Assembly: GCF_016859285.1 (NCBI RefSeq)
Contig: NC_053417.1
Span: 19,026,706-19,090,705, forward strand
DNA: 64,000 nt
DNA from: Xiphias gladius
Taxonomy: Eukaryota > Chordata > Actinopteri > Istiophoriformes > Xiphiidae
Reading direction: 5' to 3'
Positions within the stretch are counted from its first letter, which is position 1. Each line of letters opens with the position of its first letter. The translations under genes and the position numbers were made by a program. Positions 12,101-23,116 of this stretch are shown here, piece after piece. The notes below the pieces were generated by a model that saw only the letters and a list, made by a program, of their open reading frames with translations, did not search any database and was not told where the DNA came from.

Positions 12101-15100
12101 TTCATGACTGACACAGTAATTGCAGTCATCGTGTTTATTTAATTTCGTCACACATAAATGAAAGGAATATTCCTGAGTTGGGCAGTTCTATCTGTATTTT
12201 GTAATACAGTATTTACAAATGAAAAAACAATATGATCGGCATAAATGAGATTAGATTGTGGGGTTGCCACAGCGACCGTGAATATGAGAGCTTTGTAGCA
12301 GATAAACAGCTTCCAACAACAAACTTAAGTTTCCCTTTGTGTCAAATCTTTACGTTCTCTACTCAAGAAAGTGTTGCTTAATAACTGCATGATTTTAAAT
12401 CTGTCTGTTTTGTTTTTAGCCTGAAGAGACTTGTCTTCATACTCAGATGCACACTAGCCTGTTCTCAGAGAAAATGTTAAAAATATTATTAGAAACATGT
12501 TTTGCAATGATTTTAACGTTATCTGTAAGCCAATTAAGAACAGAGCATCTGCTTAAAGAAAGCAGCATTACATAAAACTTTTTTTTTTCTTCCACAGCTA
12601 ATGAGTTGCAGTCCATGCAGGTGGAGTGTAATGGCCTTCAGAAGGAATGTTCTGTCCTGCGATCTGAGAAACAGGACATCGTGAATAAGCACCAGAAGGA
12701 AAGAAGCAGTATCCACAGTGAATGTGCTTCCCTCAGGGCTGAGATGGAGGAACTCCTCAAGACTCACCAGAAAGAGAAGGGCAACCTGCAGAGTGAATGT
12801 GGAGCACTGCGCTCTGAGAAGGAGGCAGTGCTGCAGAGACAGCAGCAGCTGGAGAAGGACCTTGCTAGGTCAGTGAGCAGTATCACCACAAATTCAGCTG
12901 TACCCCCACCTTTTGTCCTCCCTCTGTCTCATTTACTTGATTCTGCTCTAAGATCTTTTGCTATACAGAATACCAAACACCTCTCGGGTTTGTGTTCCTT
13001 CACCTATTGAACTCAGTACTGTTTTGTTTCTGATAGTTCACGTGCCCAGAATGCTGAACTTAGCAACAGCCTCAAGGCCCTAGAGAGATCCCAGCAGGAG
13101 CTGGAAAAGAGGCTGGTGGCCCTGCAGCTCCAGCACCAGCAGGATAGCACAAAGTTGCAAACCCAACTGGATGAGGCAGACAGTCGCAGCAAGGCTCTGC
13201 AGAGAGAGGTATGCTCTCAAAATAAAAACACATCAACCTGAGGGAACTAGGCCCTTTTTTGTCAAGCATCTTAGAATCATCTGACCTGACAGTTACTGTA
13301 GACCCTGTCCATGCTGAAGGCTTTTCACTCACATTTTTCAATCCTGTTACTGACGGGCGAGATAATGACTTGACCTCACTTGTGCTTTCACACATAAATG
13401 CAGCCCAGAGCGATGTTTTGGCTTCTAGTATGTTTTTTTTTCCACATATAAACGCAAGTACATGATTGTGTATTGATCTGCGAGCTAGGTCAAAACAATC
13501 CTGAGCGCACAGCAGCACAGTGGCAGAAAGGACCCAGTGTAGACACTGCCATAGGACTGCAGCTGCTGCTGGTTTGCTGCTGACCATGCTGCTTTACACA
13601 GCCAATGTTGACAAGGTGTTGCAGTATTTATGAAACTTCCCACATGCGCTCTCAGCTAAGGGTAGAAGTTTTTCTGTGAGAGCAAATAAAAATTGCACTT
13701 AACTGGCGCACACAACCATAAAATGAAATTAAATTATGTGCTTTTTTTGTTGCTGATACAGTAATTTGATACAGGAAAAACAAAATTTAAATTCAGAAAA
13801 CAGCAACACTTGTATGACTACTCCTCCGAGATTTCAGGTTAAAAATACATTTAGAAAATATATTTTCCTACAGTATGACAGATTACAGATTTTACGCCTA
13901 ATCAGTTATTTATTTATTTTTTTTCAAGTAAAATTTCTGTTAAATGTGAACATGCTATGGCTGCCGTAATGATTTAGTTGAGAATTGCCTCTGCCGTACT
14001 TTAAACAGGGCCTATTTAGTCACAACATCAGTGATCAAGTAGGCATAACCAATACGTTTTGATACAATGGTATTGTTTGTTCTTTTTTGTGCTTGTATGA
14101 ATGATTTCAGGCAGGACAGCATGACACAAAGAAATCAGCAAAGAGTGATAAATTTTATTCTTTCAGTTGTTTTGAGCATTGTTATTGGTGGTGAAATTGC
14201 TGAATGTGCACGGTATTGGAGCAAGAGGAAATGAATGACTTTCCTAAGAAAGTTGATAAAAAAAGGTTTTACTCCAATGCCTAAAAATAGTACCAACAGA
14301 CCTATGTGCAACTCCAACTATTTTGGAAAAAAGGAAGACTTACTTTCTACTCAGAGTTTTTCTGACCATGAGAGACTGTTTTTAACACCTGGAGACAGGA
14401 TGATTTCTCTAGGTTAAACAAGATCTTTCTCTCATATGCCTAAAACTAACTATGTGTCAGTGGACATTTTGGGCCAGTTAGGAATGATTTTCTATTTTGA
14501 GACAACTGATAAATACAGACCCTGAACCAGTTTCCCTCTGTGACTTTCATTGATGGAGTTGCCCAGCCTAAGGGAAGAGGCAAAGAGGCGGCCATCACAG
14601 CTGAATGTTGAAGCCGACAATGAATGTGCAATAGTCATGCGCTGGTTAATTTGCTGGAATAAGGCCATTACAAGATAACGTGATACTATAAGATTTTGAC
14701 TACCAGGCGGAAAGAGCAGCAACTTTAGTGTCAAAACACTTCAAACATCTGTACAGGAATGGCTTCCTGGATTACCTGTTTGATAGTAAATCCGAAGAAA
14801 TCTACGGCTTCATTGGAAAGAGTGGCAAACCCCCAGCTTCTATAAAATGTAAAGCATCCTGCAGGCTGGATGGGGATCAGCCACTTCTGTGACACTCCGA
14901 CAGGAGGGGCAGTGTTGAAAAGCAGAAAGCAGAGATGAAGTCATTCTTAACCACGAGTCATTCATCCCAATGCGGTGTTGCTCCTGAGTCACCGAATGAA
15001 AGTGGAAACTGAGAGCTCTTACAGTTGTCTTATAAAGGGCAGACTATGCTCGCCCCGATTAGCTAAATATGTACAAAATTCAGCAGTGCACTGCTGTGCA

Positions 15101-16544
15101 GGAGAGACTTGGCAAGCCTACAAATTCCTGTCAGAAGACAAAGCCTGTAAGAAACAGATACCATCTTATAACATACTGCAGTACTCAGATCAGCAACTTT
15201 AGCAAGATTTACACTTGATAATACATTACACGGAAATAATTGATGAATATACGGTCTTGTCTTTAGTTAAAAGGAAATGTTTTGTAATCAACATCATTAT
15301 CATCATCGTAATAATAATTTGCTCTATGCAGTACGAGGAGGCTAAGACGGAGCTGTCAGACCTAAAGGAAAAATATGAGAAGACTGAGCAGGAAAAACAG
15401 TCGATTACAGATGAACTCGAGGAGTGCAAAGCCAACATGAAGGAGTTACAGGAGAAAGGAACAAAGGTGAGTGCTGGTCTATCAAACACTCAACAGAAGG
15501 GAGAAGGCAGTCTTTTTCTTAGCAAAATCACATCATTGTTTGACAAATGATTTATGAAGAGTTCCATAAAGTGTAGAAATAATAATATGCAACTAAGTTA
15601 AACAGCACCATAGCTTTTATTTTCATGAGAAGCAAACATCTGCAGTTGTATTGGTTTTAGGAGCATGAGCTTTGCTTCAAATTTAGAAACGAGTGTACTG
15701 AACATCTGTTTTATTTTGTGAATGTCTTCAGGCTTAAAAGGTGAACCTTTTGTGAGATTCACAATATTTTTTTTTAACCTCAGCATACCTTCTCCTTTCT
15801 ACTCATCCACTATCTTTTACTGTTGCTTTGAGACATTGACACTCGTGTCACTTTGAGATTTGTATAAACACCAATTATAGACACAGACTACTGACTGATG
15901 GGTTTATTAATAAAGCTACGCCCAACTAAAGTATGTCCCATTGCAGTTGATTACTATAATATCCCTTCCCTTCTGTAGACCTCCCTATTGCCGCCTGTTC
16001 AAGCCATAGTCATCGGCCTTATCCTGGCTTTGCTGTATTGGTGCTTCGGCGCATTGTGGTAGTAAGGTACACATTACTCCTGTCAAGTTGGCCTACATCT
16101 TTCATTCTCATCAGTGTCTTTTAGATCATTGCATGACTCACTCAGGTTTTCCTCATTTCCCAGAATGCCTTCCTCTGGGGAAACTCCAAAAATTAACATC
16201 TCAGAAATTTAACCTCTCTAATCATACAGTTCAAACATTTGACATCTGTTTGTTTTGTCTGGATGGCTAATCCTTAACAACTGTTTCTCTCAGTTGGCTT
16301 GGGTGGGCTTATCTTTATCTGAAAGAGCTGTTTTTAACTTGCGTTCTCTGTGTACTGCATCGGTCTCAATGGCAAGCTCCGTCTGTCAAAGCTTTGGCGA
16401 TCCTTGGATGGGCGTTTTCATGTGGTGATGCTCATGTTTCCATTTCTGTGTCACCACTTGTTTCAGAAAACGTGGATGATCTGGGGGCCCGTGGTTGCTG
16501 TGGCTCTAACAGCTGTGACTACAGCTGTGCTCTTCAGGACCTGA
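9194..16544 (+). CDS. slmap: Sarcolemma-associated protein, short form without FHA domain, two alternative tail anchors
   Basis: Exons: 9194-9245, 11304-11432, 11549-11623, 11749-12051, 12598-12868, 13037-13208, 15332-15466, then either 15979-16062 or 16467-16544. Phases agree: 379 codons plus 27 or 25, so 406 or 404 aa. The product is almost wholly coiled coil, with the family's start (MDAKELSDPLNNVSLIK, compare human MDEQDLNEPL) and EYEEAKTELSDLKEKYEKTE near the end. The tail is one membrane span: PVQAIVIGLILALLYWCFG or WMIWGPVVAVALTAVTTAV. Both tail types are known in mammalian SLMAP. The protein anchors in ER, sarcolemmal or centrosomal membranes; full-length SLMAP joins STRIPAK and binds phosphorylated MST1/2 through its FHA domain, which is absent here. 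The first ATG of the spliced frame was taken as start, matching the short human isoform. It could be the slmapb paralogue. Confidence 0.9.
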
Positions 16545-16713
16545 GGCCAACTCGCTCAAACACACACAAGTGAATCCATATTTGTCATCAGATTTGTCTG
16601 CACTGAAACTGAGAAACTTGCCCCCCTTATCATATCTGCACTATTATTTAGGAGGGCTCATACTTAACACTGTTTAATTTTTAAGATGCTCTATTTTAGA
16701 TGGCAGAGACGTT

Positions 16714-16719
16714 AATAAA
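16714..16719 (+). terminator. slmap: Polyadenylation signal, slmap
   Basis: AATAAA 170 bases after the distal stop codon (16542-16544), followed by a GT-rich stretch (TTTGTGTG, TTTGTTTGTATG). Confidence 0.65.
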
Positions 16720-19015
16720 AGAATGTCATGTTTGTGTGCAAAGGAATATGTTTGTTTGTATGTCTGTTATGTGAAGCAACTCTAGTTGGGTCATTTTTTT
16801 TGGTTACTATTTTGACTTATAGGATTATCCATTAATGAATGTAAAGATACTCTACACAATTAATTCTAGATATATATGATGATATTTTTGGAGTTTGAAC
16901 CTCCCTTAATGTAACACATCTCTGTAATTATCCGAATAATAAATATTATCACAGTAATGCTGCCCCTAATTGAGTGTATGATGAATTCCCTAGATATATA
17001 TCAAATACATCACTGGATGGTTGTGATGGGCGCCGCTAAAATATTTTCTGTCAGTATAACCACTACGCGTGAAAATGGATAAAAAGGCCTGTTGAGCACA
17101 TTTTGGGCACTTGTTAGAGGACTGGGAAAGCTGTTTGAGCAGAGTTTAGCTGAGCAGGAATTTATATTGTAGTATTTCAACAGAGCGTCATTAACAGAAC
17201 CACAGCAGCAAGCCCTCATAGCCTGTCGCTTCATTGCAAGGAACTAGTTCAGGACTGCAAATATCCACCTCTTGTGTGTTTGTCTTCTGCTTTTCATTTA
17301 AAATACATGATGATAAAATACTACATTTTTTTAGGACATTTTTTTTGTGTTTCTGCACCAGTTTCCAGCCTGCTTGACATTGCAGCGTTATCTGCTATTA
17401 ACAAAGGAGGATAAAACAACAAGAATTTACAATCTTATTGCTCAGCATTATTGTGCCAATGAACACAAGGACAAGGTCAAGTTAGGTACAACTTAACTTA
17501 ACTTAACTTGTGCAAATTGACATTCTATTGAAAATGGCAATAAACCATAGCAAATTACATAACAGCATAACACTATATTAATAAATGCATGTTATTCAGT
17601 GAAATTGTACACATCTTACCAATAGCCACCATAAGAAACTCGTATAATATTAACGTCATGATTTTCGAAACTGATATTACACTAATCTGAATTTTTAAAT
17701 AAGCCCAAATCTAAATTTTATTATTCATTCAGTTTTCCATTGGTGAAATGTTTGCATGCAATATATGAGTTTGTGAAAAATCTCAAATTTTATCATTGAC
17801 TATATCTATTCATTTGCTGTGTTCAGGAGCATTTTGAACTTGTCCGATTCCCCTGTGAATAAATAAACTAAGAAATCTATGTATTTTGTAAAGGGATGGA
17901 AAGGTATAGTTTCTTGGGTTTAAAGTTTATGAATAATGTCTCTAAAATGTAAGAGTGACCTCAATTAAAGATCTTAACATCATAATTGCACCTTATAGTC
18001 ATTGCATAAGCACACAGTCACTGAAGCCACCAAGGTTTGTGGAGATGAGGTCAGGCCTCCTGCTACTGTAGGTTTTGTTTCTTCCATCCCGCTGAGCTCA
18101 CGGCAACCTAGTAGATCCACACTGAGAGCATACAGGATATCTAAGGTAAGTTGTTCTTGAGTGTATTGTCCACCCATATTATCATGGCTTATCTGCATTT
18201 ACCATCTTTTAATGCTAAGGGAAATACATTTTGATAAATATTTTTGCTTCTAACGTCCATTGAAAAGATTTATGTTAGCTCTTCTCATATCTCTTATCCC
18301 TTGTTTTGCAGATGGTATTTAAAGAACCCGGTTGACGCCGACAGCATGGAGCACATGGAGTGTTTTCCTCCAAGAGAGAGAGATTTTTTAAAGTGAACAA
18401 AGTGTGTACGTCAGCTGGCAGACAGTGGACCATGGAAGAAGATGGAGCATATCCACAGCATACACAGTGGTACAGTAAGCACATGCACTATGTGGACAGA
18501 CTTATGGGTGACCTGCAGTTTTGTTTGAAGGACCCTCTTTATAGCTTTGGAGGTGCTGAACCACAGTAAGATGCCATATTATGGCAGACATGACTGGACA
18601 ATTTGCATATGACATTCAGGCTGGTATCAACATGTGAGTGAAAGAAATCATATAAACACAATCAGTCATCTGCTCCCAGAAAATGCCCCCATTTTAAATA
18701 CATGCACCTTGTCTTGGTCACTGGATTCAGCCATTCTTGGTATACAGAATTAATCGTCCTGATTCTTGTAGTGTTGAATGATTGTTCTTTTTTTTAATCA
18801 TTTAATCATTTTCATTTTTTTTCCTATCAGCTATATATTTTTGTTCTAAGATTTTGTCAGAGATAATGGCATGTGCCGATCTTTCTCAATGGGAGAGAGT
18901 TTACAAAATCATTACATTATTTACCTCAGTATATACTGTTTCAATAATTAGCAAGCCTCTTTTAAAATGTTAAAAGGGCAATCCAGTGATTTTTTTTTTT
19001 TTTTTTTTCCCCCCC

Positions 19016-19260
19016 TGCATGAAGGCCAGTACGCTTTCCCCCTCCGTCTGCACCTTTCCGACGTCAGAACTGAGTGGGCTGTGTCCGACCATTTCAGTAA
19101 CTTCGCGAAACCAGTGATCCAACATTCACACCCACTTCGCGCAGTGATTGGTCGGCTGGGCAGAGGCGAGAAAGGAGCCAGGGTTTGAACTTCTCGCTCT
19201 AGCTCTCTTTTCTTCCATTCTTCACTCAACTATTTCTTCCACTGTTCATCAGAAGGACTG
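19016..19260 (+). promoter_or_regulatory. CpG-enriched patch with promoter-like features
   Basis: Set in AT-rich DNA, this stretch has CGACGTCAG (near 19059), clustered CG dinucleotides, TTCGCG twice and GTGATTGGTCGG near 19143 (inverted CCAAT), then a pyrimidine-rich run at 19190-19240. It might be a distal promoter for abhd6 or an unannotated transcript, or only a repeat fragment. No TATA box or first exon could be proven. Confidence 0.3.
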
Positions 19261-21957
19261 AGTGCAACACAATGACTGCCTTCCAGGAGAAAATGTGTGG
19301 TGTTATCCCTGTATTTAAACCATAACGCATCTCCCCCCTCTCTATGCCGGCTGGCTTTTCACTCTGTGTTCTAGTTTGGAACAACTGTAAACGCTTGATT
19401 TTTGATGTGATCGGGCAACACATCTCACAACCTAGAACTATTTGAGAAAAACCCAACCCTTAATCATCATGAGGAGTACTGCTACTCTGTGGCTCTGGGA
19501 GAGGTTTCTTAAGTTTGAAGAAAATAACCCTGATAATTATCTCAGCTTGGGCTTGGGTTACCAACTGGAGGCATTGGGCTTGAAAGGCAAGAATGGACAA
19601 ATGAAAGTTGCTACCGAGTGCATGATGGGAATTGTTGGAAACTAAGGACTAAAAGTGAGTATACCCCAGCCTCTGAGACCCCAACTTTATGGCAGTGCAA
19701 TACTAGATTATTGGAGTATGTCTGTGAGGCGGTCGACGTGTGACATAGTATCATACAAGCAAAACCTTATCCCTTGAGTTAATGTGACTGCTGTGGTGGC
19801 CTTTAACTCTACTGGAAGATTACAGGGTTAAGCAGTCAGTACAGTTACACCCTTTAAGCAGGGGGACCACACTGAAGAGGATGCAGTGTATTTCTCAACA
19901 GGGTGACATGTCTGTATCTAAATTTCAAATTTCGCAGTGTCGATAAGGTCATAGCTCCGGAGTAAAATCACGGCCCCTGTGTGGATGATTAGTCCACACC
20001 TGATCCACATTTTTGTGTTGCTACATTGGCTCTGTCATTTCTGCTCTGCAGGCTTCGCTGTGTCTCTCGGGATAAAACGTGACAACCGGGAGGATGTTGC
20101 TAATGGGACGTGAGTTGACAACCTGGGGAATACACTGTGTGTGTGACATGTCAACAGATTGAGGACAGCCCCCATATAAAACCCAAAAATTAGAATCATT
20201 CCCATGCATGGAGAGACTCTCTGCAGGGTTTTCGTGTCCATTTGTTCTGCTCTAGTTTGTATGTAGGTCACCGGTAGTGGACCAGAGATGCAGCAGAATG
20301 GCAGCCGCACGCTTCATTAGATGGTATTTACAGTGTAATCTTGGAGCATATAACTCTAATTTACATTCTGATTAGTGCTGAAGAGCTTGTTGTACGGTAT
20401 GTGAGTACCTATTATAATTAAACAATTTTCCCAGAATCACAACACAGTGAATGGCTTAGATCTTTTCAGCATACCTATGTGGTGTGAAATTGAAATAGGC
20501 TGCTCAAATATTAATGTATCTACAGTATGTATTAATAGTTATCTGATGAACTAAAACCCAGTGAAAAATAGCCAGTGCTGCTTTACAAAGTCGGTCTCTC
20601 AATGACAAGAGTTTATGCTTTTTCCCCTTCGTTTTAATAGATTAAAACCAGCTGTAAATAGCTTAAATATACCAGCTATATAAGTTAGTTATATAAGTAC
20701 AACTTCTTCTCTGTTCATTGTTGTGATTCACTACATGTTTTTATGTATAATTATCTGCATGTAGCAAATAAATAGGCAAGCATATGCAGAAACACTGGTA
20801 TGTACATTTAAAAAGCAGCAGTCATTTTAATGTGCAACATCCCAGGGATCGACTGAGTCACTATAGCCTCTGGAGGGCAGTATATTCAGGGTGAGGCTCT
20901 ACTGGCTCATCAGTTAAGTTACTTCCCCTCAGTCCAGGAAACTCCATCAAAGTGCCTCTGGAGAAGGTCTGAGACGGGTTAAAGTCCGTACTCCACACCT
21001 GGATCAGGCGTCCCTCAAAGCTTCATTATCAGCTGAGGCAGAAGTGATGATTTCTCACAGTCTGTGGATGTCATGACACCCAGTGGTCTGTGCAGAAATC
21101 CCTCGGATCTTCACTACTGACTGCAGTGAACTGGGGACAGTCACTCGCAGTCTGCCTCTATCATGACACCCAGTGGTAAGTTTTTGACTTGAAGCTTGAC
21201 CTTGAAACCAGATGTGGTCGTGTGTCAGCCTGTTTTCAGTCTGGGGATTTTCAAACTAACAGTGGGGACAGAAAACACATTCAGTGAATTTGATGGAGGG
21301 TTCTCAAAGTCAGACTGTGAAACGTGGTGAGAGAGAGTTCACCAAGTGTGACTCAAAGGCATTGGTAAACAATGCTCTTTAATTTGGAACTACATATTTA
21401 TGTTTATTCACTTGGCAGACACTGTTGTCCAAAGCAACATGCAAATAAGATAGTGATTTTTAATTGTATGAGTTGTGAAATTTCATTTTAAGTTCTACTC
21501 ATCAGTGATGGCACCATACAGCCTAGAACGTTTCTAGAGCATGACTGGTGTTTATTCTTTATGTGATAAAGAACCTGGAGCAGGGACCCAGTCAGTAACA
21601 ATGGACTGCCCCTTTGGGATTCTTGCAGTGGTACGTCATTGTAACAGCATTATGTCATACTCACTAATAATATTGTTGCCAGTAATACAGTTTTCCCGTA
21701 ATACAAGCTCCTTATTATTCTTTACACATCAAACATTTACAGTAATATAAAAAATCCCAAACTGTCAAACCCATGTTTTACCACCCTCGTTCTGTTTGCT
21801 ATCCATCATCGGGCACTTTGATCTGTCATTTATGCTGGATACTAACAAGTACAAACTGCTATAAATGCAAATAATAATGCTATTAAACCAAATATATCAA
21901 GATGAACTGAAATAAACCTTGTGAGATTGTACTGCAGAATATATTGCTAAAGACTAG

Positions 21958-22313
21958 GCCTGCAACTAATCGTCATTATCAACTAATCTGATGGTTATTT
22001 TCTCAATTAGTCAATTAATCATTTGGCCAATACAACAGTGAAAAATGCACATCACAATATCCTAGAGCTCAGGGTGACATCAACAAATGTCTTGGTTTGT
22101 CAGACAAACGGCACAACCCCCAAAATTTTCATTTTACTGCATCGTAAGACGAAGCAAAGCAGCAAATTCTCACATTTGAGAACCTGGAACCACCAAATGT
22201 TTTGTATTTTTGCTTGTAAAATACTTGAATGATTACTCAGTTATCAAAGTAGTTGCTCGATGAATTGTCTGTTGATCGACTAATCAATTAATCGACTAAT
22301 TTTTGCAACTCTA
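21958..22313. mobile_element. MITE-like repeat, family C copy
   Basis: Opens with CTGCAACTAATCG and closes with CGACTAATTTTTGCAACTC, an imperfect terminal inverted repeat. The middle carries AATGTCTTGGTTTGTC and CTCACATTTGAGAA, words shared with copies at 30430-30780 and 38600-38985. It resembles the non-autonomous hAT-type elements common in teleosts; superfamily not proven. Confidence 0.65.
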
Positions 22314-22699
22314 TTACAGACATACAGTATAATGTATCTGGTATTCTAATCTTAATTAGCTATGAATTTACACTCATGAACAGAAAACAAAATAAAAATG
22401 TTACATCTGTGATCCGATGTTCCTCCTTTCATGAGCCATATGACAAGGCTGGTGATTCCTACTTTCAAAGTCTGGCCTGTGCGTTCACTTTAAAAGATTG
22501 ACCGAATACTGTAGTGGCCCGGTTTTCCCCAATGATGAGTAATAATCAATGGGTTTATCCAGAGCAAACATAATCTGGCAGGACTGACTGCACTCCAAAG
22601 GGACAGTTTTTTTTATTTCAAATATCAGAAAGATACGTCGACTATTTATAGTTTCTACACATCAAGGATACCTGCAAATAAACTAAAGCGTATGTATGC

Positions 22700-22795
22700 T
22701 ATAAAACTAATCGACAGAACATACAGCTGAACCAGCGGTCACACGTGTTTGACTGTGACAGAAGGAACAAGAAGGGCAGAAAAAGCGTCTGAAAA
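22700..22795 (+). other. abhd6: Candidate abhd6 5' UTR exon
   Basis: A strong donor (GAAAA|GTAAGTG) sits at 22796, and the first coding exon starts at 23106 after a T-rich acceptor ending TTTTTAG. A CACGTG E-box lies at about 22743. The left edge is arbitrary. Confidence 0.4.
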
Positions 22796-23116
22796 GTAAG
22801 TGTTTACGTTTTTGAAAAGGCGTGTCGTGGGACAAAAAAGAAACTTTAATTAAACTGTGCACAAGTTGTACCTTTAGGTTACTTACAACTATTGTTTGTA
22901 ACATGACTTAAAATAATTTACATGCACATTGCTAAAGACACCAATTGTCAACAGTTCTTCTATATGCTGTAAGTTGTTTTGGAGAGCTTTTATTTCTCAA
23001 CAAAACATAGTATGGATGTTGGATACAGACTTTGCCCCTCCCCCGACATTTCATGCCAATGCTACTGCATGTGTGTCCTGTGTGTGTTTGTGTATTTTTT
23101 TTTAGGTGAGGCAGCC

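Larger units (their letters stand above)
16760..22690. other. Intergenic space between slmap and abhd6; no supportable gene
   Basis: About 6 kb. In human the interval between SLMAP and ABHD6 contains FLNB and DNASE1L3; no exon of either was recognised. It contains an AACTT tandem (about 17489-17510), a possible spliced pair with donor at 18147 (CTAAG|GTAAGT) and acceptor before 18313 that has no consistent open frame, a CpG-richer patch at 19020-19180, a short duplicated segment at 21060-21180 and a family C repeat at 21958-22313. Any of the splice-like sites could belong to abhd6 leader exons or a non-coding RNA. Confidence 0.6.

Noticed and set aside
13072-13587. 171-residue minus-strand frame in the slmap region
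   Set aside because: Antisense to slmap exon 6 and its intron; no recognisable domain and codon use follows the opposite strand.
19016-19188. Plus-strand frame with WAVSDHFSNF, compared with the VSDHFP motif of DNASE1L3, a gene expected between slmap and abhd6
   Set aside because: Only five residues agree, flanking sequence shows no nuclease features, and no other exon of that gene was found.
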